The translations under genes and the position numbers were made by a program. From Nitratidesulfovibrio sp. SRB-5 (lineage in GTDB: Bacteria > Desulfobacterota > Desulfovibrionia > Desulfovibrionales > Desulfovibrionaceae), in the NCBI RefSeq assembly GCF_019931275.1, contig NZ_JAIOTY010000001.1, positions 558,001 through 622,000 of the forward strand: DNA of 64,000 nucleotides, in the 5' to 3' direction. A model generated the notes under the pieces. It searched no databases, had not been told where the DNA came from, and worked only from the letters and a program-made list of their open reading frames with translations. Positions 42,835 to 51,758 of the stretch are shown piece after piece. The stretch's first letter is position 1; every line of letters starts with the position of its first letter.

Positions 42835-44586
42835 ATGAAATATGCTATTTATACGGAGCAACACTCACGTAGCAGACTCACACAGAAAAACCAAAAAATG
42901 ATCGCACCTATAGCCCTTTTTGCCTTCAACCGGCCCGAACACCTGCGCCGGACTCTCGACGCCTTGGCCGCCAACGAACTGGCTGCCGCGAGCGATCTGA
43001 CCATTTTTTGTGACGGCCCCCGCAGCGAAAATGAAAAAACGCAGACGGAAGCAGTACGAGCAGTCGCCCAGGCTGCTGGGGGATTCCGCTCTTGCACAGT
43101 CATTGAACGAAAAAAAAACCACGGCTTGGCCACCAGCATCATAACCGGCGTGACGGAGATTCTTGACAAGAGCGACCGCATCATCGTGCTTGAAGATGAC
43201 ATGGCAACATCGCCACATTTTTTACAGTACATGAACGACGGATTGAACATCTATGCAGATAATCCCAAGGTGGCGTCCGTTCATGGGTGGTGCTTCCCCA
43301 ACACCATAGCCAACCCGCCAGAGACTTTCTTTTTGCATGGCGCCGATTGCTGGGGCTGGGCAACTTGGAAGCGCGCATGGAATTTTTTTGAGCCGGATGC
43401 GTGTAAGCTTTTAATGCAGTTATACCAGCGCAACATGGCTGATGCCTTTAATCTTGACGGTGCGTACAAATATACTGAAATGCTGCAGGCCGCCCTCGAG
43501 GGAAAAAACGACTCCTGGGCCGTACGCTGGCATGCTTCTGCCTTTTTACGCAACATGTATACCCTACATCCCAGTCGCTCTTTAGTGCAAAACATAGGCC
43601 TTGATGCGTCAGGCACTCATTGCGGCAACGACACAACGCATATTGTATCCATTTCCACAACACCCATAAGAGTTGTCAGTCAGCCTGTTGAAGAAAACTC
43701 CGCGTTGCTTCATGCAAAAAGAGAATTTTATCGCAGTATTGGCAGTGCCAAAAACACCTTGCGCTCCAAGTGGATTCCCCTGCTCAAAGATTGCATGCCA
43801 CCCATCGTGCTGCGTTATGTCCAGCAATTGCGCCAGCGTGAAAAAACTGCGGAAACCCTGACATGGCAAGGTAATTATCCTGACTGGCAAAGCGCTGTCG
43901 CCGCCTCAACTGGCTATGATCAGGAAGCTATTTTCGTGAAGGTTCGCGACGCAGCTCGCGCTGTGCGTGATGGCAAAGCCCGCTGGGAGCGCGACTCCGC
44001 CCTTTTTTATCATGAAGAATACAACTTGCCTTTGCTGTCGGCGCTCATGAGCGTGGCCGCATGGAACAAGGGCCGCTTGCGCGTCCTTGATTTCGGCGGC
44101 GCATTTGGTAGCACCTACTGGCAGCATAAGCACTTGCTGCACAAGCTGGACGAGCTGTCGTGGAATGTGGTGGAACAACCGCGCATCGTTGCCTGCGGAC
44201 AGGCTGAATTCAGCACTGATGAGCTACGTTTTTGGCTCGACATTCAAGCCTGTGCCACGGCTGGACCAGTGGACGTGATGTTGTTTTCCAGCGTGCTGCA
44301 ATATCTGGAGCTTCCTTATGCCCTGCTTGAACAGGCTGTTACCCTACAACCGCAAGCCATTATTCTGGCGCGCACTCCGTTTGCTGAGGAGGGAGAGCGG
44401 ATAACCATACAGCATGTGCCCGTAGAAATATATGCGGCGAATTATCCCTGCCGCTGGCTAAACAGAAGCCGTGTGACCGCGATCCTGAGGGAAAACTACT
44501 GCCTACTGCCTGACTACCGGACGCACCTTGATCCGCCGGGGTTTTGCGGGATCATCGCCATAAAACGAGACCAGCATGCTGAATGA
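42835..44586 (+). CDS. Glycosyltransferase fused to a TIGR04325-type methyltransferase
   Basis: A 583-residue two-domain protein. Residues about 23-320 are a family 2-like glycosyltransferase (IALFAFNRPEHLRRTLDALA, then the DXD-like VLEDDMATSPHFLQYMN and GWGWATWKRAW-type motif CWGWATWKRAWNFF). Residues about 350-580 resemble the TIGR04325 putative methyltransferase family (WQGNYPDWQSAVAASTGYD, RVLDFGGAFGSTYWQHK, DVMLFSSVLQYLELPYALL). The two activities would add and modify one sugar. The start may instead be the ATG at 42898, where domain similarity begins; neither has a ribosome site. It overlaps the next gene by 11 bases. Confidence 0.85.
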   Translation: MKYAIYTEQHSRSRLTQKNQKMIAPIALFAFNRPEHLRRTLDALAANELAAASDLTIFCDGPRSENEKTQTEAVRAVAQAAGGFRSCTVIERKKNHGLATSIITGVTEILDKSDRIIVLEDDMATSPHFLQYMNDGLNIYADNPKVASVHGWCFPNTIANPPETFFLHGADCWGWATWKRAWNFFEPDACKLLMQLYQRNMADAFNLDGAYKYTEMLQAALEGKNDSWAVRWHASAFLRNMYTLHPSRSLVQNIGLDASGTHCGNDTTHIVSISTTPIRVVSQPVEENSALLHAKREFYRSIGSAKNTLRSKWIPLLKDCMPPIVLRYVQQLRQREKTAETLTWQGNYPDWQSAVAASTGYDQEAIFVKVRDAARAVRDGKARWERDSALFYHEEYNLPLLSALMSVAAWNKGRLRVLDFGGAFGSTYWQHKHLLHKLDELSWNVVEQPRIVACGQAEFSTDELRFWLDIQACATAGPVDVMLFSSVLQYLELPYALLEQAVTLQPQAIILARTPFAEEGERITIQHVPVEIYAANYPCRWLNRSRVTAILRENYCLLPDYRTHLDPPGFCGIIAIKRDQHAE

Positions 44587-45319
44587 CACCAAGAAGGCTC
44601 TCTGGGCGCTTGTTGAAAAAAACCAGTTCCACTCTTCTTTTGTTGGCGCTTTCGTCAATCCATTTTGGCTGTGTCGTAGGGAACTTTTCAGGACGCTGCA
44701 AGAATTAGCACCTGGCTTGTCTGGTACTGTTCTGGATTTTGGGTGCGGTTCGGGGCCGTATCGGCGACTGCTGTGCAACGCGAGCGCATATATTGGATTG
44801 GAATATGATACGCCCGCAAACCGTGCGGGAAAAAGTGCCGACATTTTCTATGATGGTTTGACGATACCTCTGGGCGACAGTTCAGTTGATAGTATTCTGT
44901 CAACACAGACGCTAGAGCACGTGCCAAACCCAGAGCGCATTACAGAAGAGTGGCACAGGGTTCTCTGTCCTGGAGGCAGAGTTCTGCTTACTGTTCCTTT
45001 CATGTGGCCAGAGCACGAGATGCCGTACGATTACCAGCGATACACAACGAATGGGCTGCGACATCTTCTTGAGCGCAAAGGTTTTTCAATCCTTGACCAA
45101 AGACGGCTGCTTGCAGACTGCCGTACGCCTGCACAGTTGCTTCTTGCATGGCTTTATGACGCACTGCGGTTCGGCGTGCGTTCACCAAAGACACGATTAC
45201 TGCTGACTTTCCTTTTGTGTGCCCCCATAGCATTGTTGGCTGAAGGGATGGCTGTGGTTTGCCCCAAAAACATGAATACGTATATGGACAATGTAATTTT
45301 GGCGGAAAAATTCGCATGA
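44576..45319 (+). CDS. SAM-dependent methyltransferase (type 11)
   Basis: A 247-residue class I methyltransferase. Motif I VLDFGCGSGPYRRLL (about 52), the acidic LEYD, STQTLEHVPNPERITEEWHRVLCPGGRVLLTVPF and MPYDYQRYT are typical of methyltransferases in glycan clusters. The C terminus has a hydrophobic stretch (LLLTFLLCAPIALLAEGMAVV), which suggests association with the membrane. It overlaps both neighbours (11 bases and four bases), so it is translationally coupled to the upstream fusion and the downstream aminotransferase. Confidence 0.88.
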   Translation: MLNDTKKALWALVEKNQFHSSFVGAFVNPFWLCRRELFRTLQELAPGLSGTVLDFGCGSGPYRRLLCNASAYIGLEYDTPANRAGKSADIFYDGLTIPLGDSSVDSILSTQTLEHVPNPERITEEWHRVLCPGGRVLLTVPFMWPEHEMPYDYQRYTTNGLRHLLERKGFSILDQRRLLADCRTPAQLLLAWLYDALRFGVRSPKTRLLLTFLLCAPIALLAEGMAVVCPKNMNTYMDNVILAEKFA

Positions 45320-46461
45320 CCCTCCCCTTCGTTCTCTTTGCCAATCCTGGAGCCGCATACCGCGAGCGCAAAGCTGAAGTACTGGCTGCGGTGGAGAGAT
45401 CATTCGACAGCGGGCACTACATCCTTGGCAAGGAGGTAGAGGCATTCGAGAAATGCTTTGCTGCCTACCTTGGCGTTGATCATGTCGTCAGTTGTGCCAA
45501 CGGCACAGACGCCATCGAACTGGCCCTGCGTGCACTGGGAGTTGGCCCCGGTAAGGCGGTCTTTACCGTGTCGCATACAGCTGTTGCCACTGTGGCCGCC
45601 ATTGAACGGGCTGGCGGGCAGCCGGTGTTGGTGGATATTGATGAAGCCACTTACACCATGGCGCCCGCCTCGCTTGACGCAGCAATTCAACATCTGCTGG
45701 TCCACCGCCCGGACTTGGCCCCGGCAGCGGTCATTCCGGTGCATCTCTATGGCCATCCTTGCGATATGGACGCCATCACGGCCATTGCCACCCGTCACGG
45801 CATGAGCGTGCTTGAAGACTGCGCTCAGGCGCACGGCGCGCGCTATAAAGGTCACATGGTCGGGACAATAGGAGCGGCGGCTTCCTTTAGCTTCTATCCC
45901 ACCAAAAACTTGGGTGCACTGGGTGATGGGGGGGGGGTGGCCACCAATGACGCAGTCCTGGCCGCAGAAATGGCCGCCCTGCGCCAATATGGCTGGAAAG
46001 AACGATACATCAGCGCCAGAACAGGTATAAACAGCCGTCTTGATCCTGTACAAGCTGCGATACTCGCAGTCCAGCTCAAGCATCTGAACGTGGACAATGC
46101 CGTTCGCAAACGCATCGCAACTATCTATACCACTGAGCTTGCAGGCTGTGGCCTTATTTTGCCCACAACTGCGTCATGGGCGGAGCACGCGTTTCACCTT
46201 TACGTGATACAGTGCTCAAATAGGACGGGTTTTACGGCGTTTTTGCGTGAGCGCGGCGTGGGAACAGCAGTTCATTATCCAGCGCCCGTACATATGCAAC
46301 CCGCGTATGAAAACCGCATGCTGCTCGCCCCCGGCGGACTGTCCGTGACTGAAAGTATAACGGACCGCATTGTCAGCCTGCCCATGTTTCCACAGTTGAG
46401 CCATGATGATGTGGCGCGCGTCTGTTCGGCAGCACGTCAATGGGCTAAAACGCATAATTAG
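45316..46461 (+). CDS. DegT/DnrJ/EryC1-family sugar aminotransferase
   Basis: A 381-residue PLP-dependent enzyme that transaminates a nucleotide keto-sugar. Motifs are FDSGHYILGKEVEAFE, SCANGTDAIELALRALGVG, FTVSHTAVATVAAIERAGG, EDCAQAHGARYKG and the PLP-lysine region FSFYPTKNLGALGDGG (Lys in PTKN), then INSRLDPVQAAIL. The start at 45316 overlaps the previous stop (ATGA). Together with the epimerase/dehydratase that follows it may make an amino sugar; the substrate is not evident. Confidence 0.93.
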   Translation: MTLPFVLFANPGAAYRERKAEVLAAVERSFDSGHYILGKEVEAFEKCFAAYLGVDHVVSCANGTDAIELALRALGVGPGKAVFTVSHTAVATVAAIERAGGQPVLVDIDEATYTMAPASLDAAIQHLLVHRPDLAPAAVIPVHLYGHPCDMDAITAIATRHGMSVLEDCAQAHGARYKGHMVGTIGAAASFSFYPTKNLGALGDGGGVATNDAVLAAEMAALRQYGWKERYISARTGINSRLDPVQAAILAVQLKHLNVDNAVRKRIATIYTTELAGCGLILPTTASWAEHAFHLYVIQCSNRTGFTAFLRERGVGTAVHYPAPVHMQPAYENRMLLAPGGLSVTESITDRIVSLPMFPQLSHDDVARVCSAARQWAKTHN

Positions 46462-46470
46462 GGAGCTTGT

Positions 46471-47445
46471 ATGGATTTCTCCGGGGCCAGGGTACTCATC
46501 ACTGGTGGCGCGGGCTTTATCGGCTCCACCCTCGCTCATCGCCTTGTAAATCTCGGTGCGCAAGTAACCATTGCCGACAGTTTTATTCCCGAGTACGGAG
46601 GCTCTCCTGCCAATCTGGAAGGGATTGAAAAGAAAATATCACTTTCCGTAACGGATGTGCGCGACCCGCACGCCATGCGCTATCTGGTCCAAGGGCAGGA
46701 TTTTCTCTTTAACTTGGCGGGACAGACCAGCCATATGGATTCAATGGCTGACCCATTCACAGATCTTGAAATCAATGCAAAAGCCCAGCTTTCTATTCTT
46801 GAATCCTGCCGCACGAACAACCCTCGCGTGAAGATCGTCTTTGCAGGCACTAGACAGATATACGGTCGCCCGGATTATCTACCCGTGGATGAGGAGCACC
46901 CTATCCGCCCTGTGGACATCAACGGCATCCACAAGGTTGCAGGCGAGTGGTACCACATGTTGTACAATAACGTGTACGGCCTGCGTTCCACCGTACTGCG
47001 CCTGACCAACACCTACGGCCCACGCATGCGCATTAAAGATGCTCGTCAAACCTTTGTAGGCATATGGATACGCTTGATCCTGGAGGGCAAGATCTTCGAG
47101 GTCTGGGGAGGCGAGCAATTGCGCGACTTCACCTATGTGGAGGATTGCGTGGAAGCTTTGCTGCTAACTGCATCGGACCAGGCGGACGGAAAAGTCTACA
47201 ATCTTGGTGGAGACAAGGTTGTCAGCCTGAGGGAGTTGGCTGATGCACTTATCGCAGCCAGTAACTGTGGCCAATATGCCCTGAAGGATTTTCCCGAAGA
47301 TCGCAAGAAAATAGATATTGGCGACTATTACTCTCAAGATGCGCGTATTCGAAAAGAATTGGGCTGGCACCCCGTAGTGTCGCTGGAGGAGGGCTTGAGT
47401 CGGACATTGGCCTACTTTGCTCCACGCTTGGAGAAATACCTGTGA
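46471..47445 (+). CDS. NAD-dependent epimerase/dehydratase (extended SDR)
   Basis: A 324-residue nucleotide-sugar SDR. The NAD motif ITGGAGFIGSTLAHRL is intact, with NLAGQTSHMDSMADPF, FAGTRQIYGRPDYLPVDEEH, LRLTNTYGPRM and RDFTYVEDCVEA. The position of the catalytic Tyr in Tyr-X3-Lys is Asn here (DINGIHKVAGEWYH), so the Lys is kept but the Tyr is not; a Tyr follows within the same helix (EWYHMLY). The stop overlaps the next start (GTGA). It is most like UDP-sugar 4-epimerases or dehydratases of polysaccharide clusters; the reaction is uncertain. Confidence 0.88.
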   Translation: MDFSGARVLITGGAGFIGSTLAHRLVNLGAQVTIADSFIPEYGGSPANLEGIEKKISLSVTDVRDPHAMRYLVQGQDFLFNLAGQTSHMDSMADPFTDLEINAKAQLSILESCRTNNPRVKIVFAGTRQIYGRPDYLPVDEEHPIRPVDINGIHKVAGEWYHMLYNNVYGLRSTVLRLTNTYGPRMRIKDARQTFVGIWIRLILEGKIFEVWGGEQLRDFTYVEDCVEALLLTASDQADGKVYNLGGDKVVSLRELADALIAASNCGQYALKDFPEDRKKIDIGDYYSQDARIRKELGWHPVVSLEEGLSRTLAYFAPRLEKYL

Positions 47446-48467
47446 GCACCCGACATTTCTGCACTTATTTCGATCACAATTATCTTCCGCGCGGCATAGT
47501 CATGCTGGAGAGCCTACATGAACACTGCCCTCACGCGCAAATCCATGTGCTTTGTCTTTCTGACCAGTGTCATGCCGCACTAGCCGCGCTTGCCTATCCT
47601 TACGTTTCTTTGATCCGGTTGCCCCATCTTGAAGCCGCGGATCCGGAGTTGGCCGCGACCCAAGCAACCCGCAGCCTCATCGAATATTACTTCACCATTA
47701 CTCCATGCCTCCCGTGGCACTTGCTGACGCGAGACGATACTATTGATGAGGTTACCTACCTCGACGCAGACATGATGTTTTTCTCATCACCGGAGCCGAT
47801 TTTTGAAGAAGCGCCAAGAGCTTCGGTCATCATCACCCCACATAAGTTTGCTCCGCATTTGGCAGCTTTAATTAAATTTGGAATGTATAATGTAAGTTGG
47901 CTGACATTTCGCAGAACTACGGAAGGGATGGCCTGCCTTGCATGGTACCGCAAGTCCTGCTTGAACTGGTGCAAGGACGAATTGGAGGCTGACCGCTTCG
48001 CTGACCAAAAGTATTTGGACGCCTTCCCGCAGCGCTTCGCCGGAGTCCATGTCATGCAACACAATGGAGGTGGTGTCGCCCCCTGGAACCTTGCGGCTGC
48101 CTCCGTGACCCGGCGTGGTAATGCGGTTACGGTCAATGGTGAAACGTTGATTTTTTATCATGCTCAAGGTTTTAAGCATATTCGAGGACCATTTTATTCC
48201 TCAGGTTTTCGTGATTATTCTTGTTCTTTGACGTGCGAAGTAAGGGGAGGGATAGTTTGCCAATATGCAAGGCGTTATTCGCTTGCTGTGCAGGCGTTAA
48301 AAGGGGGGCGGGGCTCTTTTGTCGGTATTCGGCAAGATTTGAGAAGCAACTTTGCTTTTTTACGTGACTGCAAGAGTATTCTGCGAGAATGGGAGCAGCA
48401 AGCCTTAGTCGTGTGCTGGTCGTGGCGAAAGTTTCGGCATGGTCAAGGTCGCCTCTGTTGCCGCTGA
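47442..48467 (+). CDS. Glycosyltransferase, probably GT8-like
   Basis: A 341-residue protein. It starts with STRHFCTYFDHNYLPRGIVML, which resembles the opening strand of GT8-type enzymes. The motif VTYLDADMMFFSSPEPIFEE (about 105) contains the metal-binding DXD, and VMQHNGGGVAPWNLA is similar to the late His-containing loop. GTG start, overlapping the epimerase stop. The last 90 residues (Arg- and Cys-rich) have no counterpart I recognise, and composition changes there too, so the C terminus could be altered. A 12-base C tract follows 40 bp after the stop. Confidence 0.78.
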   Translation: MSTRHFCTYFDHNYLPRGIVMLESLHEHCPHAQIHVLCLSDQCHAALAALAYPYVSLIRLPHLEAADPELAATQATRSLIEYYFTITPCLPWHLLTRDDTIDEVTYLDADMMFFSSPEPIFEEAPRASVIITPHKFAPHLAALIKFGMYNVSWLTFRRTTEGMACLAWYRKSCLNWCKDELEADRFADQKYLDAFPQRFAGVHVMQHNGGGVAPWNLAAASVTRRGNAVTVNGETLIFYHAQGFKHIRGPFYSSGFRDYSCSLTCEVRGGIVCQYARRYSLAVQALKGGRGSFVGIRQDLRSNFAFLRDCKSILREWEQQALVVCWSWRKFRHGQGRLCCR

Positions 48468-48838
48468 GGCCTTAAGCGACGCTTTTCTTTCTCGATTGGG
48501 TTTTGCCCCCCCCCCCCTCCCGGCGGTTGTATGTGCTGTCAAAATATGTGCGCCGCAAGGTCCGTGTAACTGACGTCCTGGCTATTGCTCGTGACTGCGC
48601 TGGGTATTGAAGTGTCGGTCGTTTTTCAAAAACTACGGATTGTTGGCAAGCTATTGCGAGGAAGAGTGCTCGGCGAGTTCGGATGAGCGATGTGCTTAAG
48701 CGTTGGCGTGTGTGGGGGCGCCGGTATCTTTTTTGCGCTTGTGGATGAAGAGTTGAGGTGCGTTGGGTGATGCCGCCTGTATGAAGGTCGAGAGAAATCG
48801 TTTCGCTGCTGCCGAGGCCGGAAAAGGCGCATTTATGA
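48468..48838. other. Spacer with 12-base poly-C tract
   Basis: A 370-bp spacer between the GT8-like gene and an FkbM gene. It contains C12 at 48506-48517 followed by TCCC, a tract long enough for slippage. No gene or clear promoter was recognised. Confidence 0.6.
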
Positions 48839-49645
48839 GTGTATTCTAATTTCACAACCGCGAGTGTGGTGGCTATGCTGAAGATTCGTGTGCTGGAAAA
48901 ATTTCGAGCGGGTTTGCGCAAGCTTTTGCTCCCGCATTTGATTCGATTAGCGTATGGAAAAGTGCCTTGGTCATTCAAGACGGATATAGCTCAGCAGTAT
49001 TGCGGTGTTCAGTTGTGCTTTGAATCGCTTCTTGATCTGGGCATTCCTGTCGCGACTGTCATTGATGTTGGGGCTTCTGACGCTAGATGGTCCAGGGCGG
49101 CGGTTCCTTATTTTTCAGATGCGCATTTTTTATTAATAGAGGCGAATCCGGTGCACGAGGAAGATCTGCAGAAATTCTGTGAAGGGGCTAAGAGGGAGTA
49201 TATGCTTGCGGCGGCTGGCCGTGGCCTGGGGACGGTCTATTTTGATATGTCAAGCCCTTTTGGTGGGCTGGCGCGGGAAAGCTTTTTGAATGGTGATGAT
49301 TGCTGTATTCCATCCACGTCTATCGATCATGAGGTGGCTAAGCGCCGTCTTAGTGGTCCATTTATGGTAAAGTTAGATACGCATGGTTTTGAGGTTCCGA
49401 TACTTGAGGGGGCGCGTGATACACTTCGCGAAACAAGTGTCGCTGTTATTGAAGCATATGGATTTAAGCTAACGCCTGAATGTCTCAAATTCTATGAGCT
49501 TTGTGCGTACATGAATGATTTGGGCTTCTCCGTCTTTGATATCTGCTCTCCGATGTGGCGGGAGAAGGATTGTGCGATATGGCAAATGGATATTGTGTTT
49601 CTGCGCAGCGATATGCCGTTGTTTGGCGATAACGCGTACTTATGA
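48839..49645 (+). CDS. FkbM-family methyltransferase
   Basis: A 268-residue SAM methyltransferase. VIDVGASDARWSRAAVPYF is motif I (about 77), followed by FLLIEANPVHEEDLQ, FMVKLDTHGFEVPILEGA and SVAVIEAYGF, all typical of the FkbM family. It is the second FkbM protein of the cluster and only distantly like the one at 41148. The start is a GTG at 48839 or the ATG at 48875 (MLKIRVLEKF); ribosome sites are poor for both. The stop overlaps the following glycosyltransferase start by four bases. Confidence 0.85.
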   Translation: MYSNFTTASVVAMLKIRVLEKFRAGLRKLLLPHLIRLAYGKVPWSFKTDIAQQYCGVQLCFESLLDLGIPVATVIDVGASDARWSRAAVPYFSDAHFLLIEANPVHEEDLQKFCEGAKREYMLAAAGRGLGTVYFDMSSPFGGLARESFLNGDDCCIPSTSIDHEVAKRRLSGPFMVKLDTHGFEVPILEGARDTLRETSVAVIEAYGFKLTPECLKFYELCAYMNDLGFSVFDICSPMWREKDCAIWQMDIVFLRSDMPLFGDNAYL

Positions 49646-50568
49646 ATATTGCGCGTACAATATATGTAGTTACTCCAGTGCGTAATGGGGCGGCTACGAT
49701 CAGGAAGACTATTGACAGTGTGCTTGCGCAGTTTCGACAAGGTCAGTTGTTTTATCATGTTCAGGATGGAGGATCGTCGGACGGAACAATTGATATTCTG
49801 CGTTCTGTGGCGGGAGCGATCGCTGATTTTCCAGAGGCGTACCCAAATGTGACATTTTCATGGGAATCAAGTGCAGATTCTGGAATGTATGATGCGATAA
49901 ATAAGGCGCTGAATGGTCTGGATATACCTGGTGATGCGTTCGTTGGTTGGCTGAACGCAGATGACTTGCTGGCTGATGGCGCCGTACAGGCAGTAGAGGC
50001 GGCTGCTAAAATTTACGGAGTAGAGTGGGTTTACGGTTTGACATCGGTCATTGCTCTCGGCGGTGACGAGCATGTGAAGCAAGAGCTTTATCCGCGTGCC
50101 CTGCTTGCGGCGGGAATCGCTGATGGGCGTTTCTGGCGTTTTTTTCAGCAGGAGGGATGTTTTTTTCGTAAAAGGCTGTGGGACGCTGCCGGGGGGTGCG
50201 ATTCGTCGTTCAAGCTTGCTGGGGACTGGGATTTGTGGCGCAACATGGCCGACAGGGCCGAACCGGTATTTATTCCTCAAAAGCTCGGTTCCTTTGTGGT
50301 GCGGGAGGGGCAGCTGTCTGCGGATATGGCGTGTTATCAGGCTGAAATTTCGCACCGCCTTGCGTGTAAAAGGCGACGGTGGCGGGCAGCGCAGTTGGCG
50401 TGCTTCAGCGCTTTGCGGTCACCCATTCTGAATTTGGAGACGGGTATCATTGTGCGCAAGGGGGTGCCGGTGAAGGACAGGATGCGTTGCCTGGCCGAGG
50501 TCCTGTCTGTGCGCAAGGCGATTTCCAAATTCAAATCTGTTTTTTTGCAATGTAGCAGGCTGGGTTGA
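49642..50568 (+). CDS. Family 2 glycosyltransferase
   Basis: A 308-residue GT2 enzyme: YVVTPVRNGAATIRKTIDSVL, QDGGSSDGTIDIL, SWESSADSGMYDAINKAL and GWLNADDLLADGAVQAVEAA, then FQQEGCFFRKRLWDAAGG and the acceptor-side LAGDWDLWRNMA. These are the nucleotide-sugar binding and catalytic parts of the WcaA/WbbD-like group that transfers hexoses in surface glycans. It is closely related in layout to the next gene, suggesting tandem duplication. Confidence 0.92.
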   Translation: MNIARTIYVVTPVRNGAATIRKTIDSVLAQFRQGQLFYHVQDGGSSDGTIDILRSVAGAIADFPEAYPNVTFSWESSADSGMYDAINKALNGLDIPGDAFVGWLNADDLLADGAVQAVEAAAKIYGVEWVYGLTSVIALGGDEHVKQELYPRALLAAGIADGRFWRFFQQEGCFFRKRLWDAAGGCDSSFKLAGDWDLWRNMADRAEPVFIPQKLGSFVVREGQLSADMACYQAEISHRLACKRRRWRAAQLACFSALRSPILNLETGIIVRKGVPVKDRMRCLAEVLSVRKAISKFKSVFLQCSRLG

Positions 50569-50572
50569 GGCT

Positions 50573-51403
50573 GTGCCTCCATTTTTTTCTATAGTGACAG
50601 CAACGTATAATGCGGGAGCGACGTTGGCGTGTCTGCTTGATTCCTTGGCTGCACAGTCGTGCCGGGACTTCGAGCTCGTGGTGCAGGATGGTGGGTCCGT
50701 CGACGACACCATAGCGGTTCTCGAGTCGTATAGGTCATGCCTGCCGGCGCTGTCATTGGCTTCCGGTCCCGATAGCGGGATTTACGATGCATGGAACAAG
50801 GCTCTGCGGGTGGTTCGCGGACAGTGGGTGCTGTTTCTTGGCGCTGACGATCGCTTGGCGGGCCCGACCGTGCTCCAGAGCATGAAGGGTGCGCTTCTTC
50901 TGGTTGCTCCGGAGGTTTTGTACGCTGTTGGTGGGGTGACCCTTTTTGCTGTATCGGGTGAGTATTACGGGGAATATCCGGTTGATGTGGATAATGCGGT
51001 GCAGCGATTGCGCCGCGAGATGATCTTCTGCCACACTGGCGTGTTGCACAGGCGTTCTGTTTTTAGGGGTGAGTTGTTTGACAGCACGTATCGCGTGCTG
51101 GGTGATTATGATTTTTTTTGTCGCACTGTGCTTGATGACCGGCAAGTCGCTAAGCTGGATGTTACGGTCACCCACATGGCGTTGGGTGGTGTTTCCTCGC
51201 GGCTATGCTCTCAGCCGCGAATTTTTCTGGAGTCGCTGAGGATCGCTATGAGGCATGCGGGGGCCATATCTTCGCGCCATATGCGGGTAGGATGTGTTGT
51301 CGCCGCTGTTGCTTTATTGTGTCGTGTTCTTGGGCCTGTGCGGGCGGCTGGTTTCGTTAATATCACGCGCAAGTGGCGGGGAAAACGTCCGTTTTGGAGT
51401 TAA
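50573..51403 (+). CDS. Family 2 glycosyltransferase
   Basis: A 276-residue GT2 enzyme with FSIVTATYNAGATLACLLDSL, QDGGSVDDTIAVLESY, SGPDSGIYDAWNKAL, LGADDRLAGPTVLQSM, CHTGVLHRRSVF and LGDYDFFCRTVL. GTG start (50573) four bases after the preceding gene. Its match to the neighbour at 49642 in domain order and key blocks points to paralogy, with a shorter middle region. Confidence 0.92.
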   Translation: MPPFFSIVTATYNAGATLACLLDSLAAQSCRDFELVVQDGGSVDDTIAVLESYRSCLPALSLASGPDSGIYDAWNKALRVVRGQWVLFLGADDRLAGPTVLQSMKGALLLVAPEVLYAVGGVTLFAVSGEYYGEYPVDVDNAVQRLRREMIFCHTGVLHRRSVFRGELFDSTYRVLGDYDFFCRTVLDDRQVAKLDVTVTHMALGGVSSRLCSQPRIFLESLRIAMRHAGAISSRHMRVGCVVAAVALLCRVLGPVRAAGFVNITRKWRGKRPFWS

Positions 51404-51758
51404 GTGTGAAGGGGGCGCGGCAGACGCGGGCGGGGCGAACGTTCATTGATCTCCTCAAAGGTGCCCATCCGTAGGGGGCAGAATTGCAATTTATTTTTGC
51501 TTGCATGTCTGCGAGAGTAGGTAGCTCCCGCTTGTGAAGCGGGTGCTGCATAGAATATGATTCTTCACTGTGTATATTTAAAGAGTGTAGAAAGGTGTGT
51601 GCGCAGCGCAGAGATGTTCTTTGTTTATATTGCATTCTTTGCATGCTAGTTAGCAGTAGGGCGAATGTCTGGTTTTGTGGCGTTTTTTTTGTCGTCCATG
51701 TTCAATGTTGAAGGGCGCGTACTTTTTTGAGCCAAGCGCTTGCGTGAGGGATATTAGA
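51404..51758. other. Spacer with a small hairpin
   Basis: A 355-bp spacer. A 7-bp stem CCCGCTT (51527-51533)/AAGCGGG (51537-51543) with a three-base loop lacks a T run. Otherwise it is AT-rich with no recognised gene. The following gene's open frame extends back to 51675, but without a ribosome site. Confidence 0.4.
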
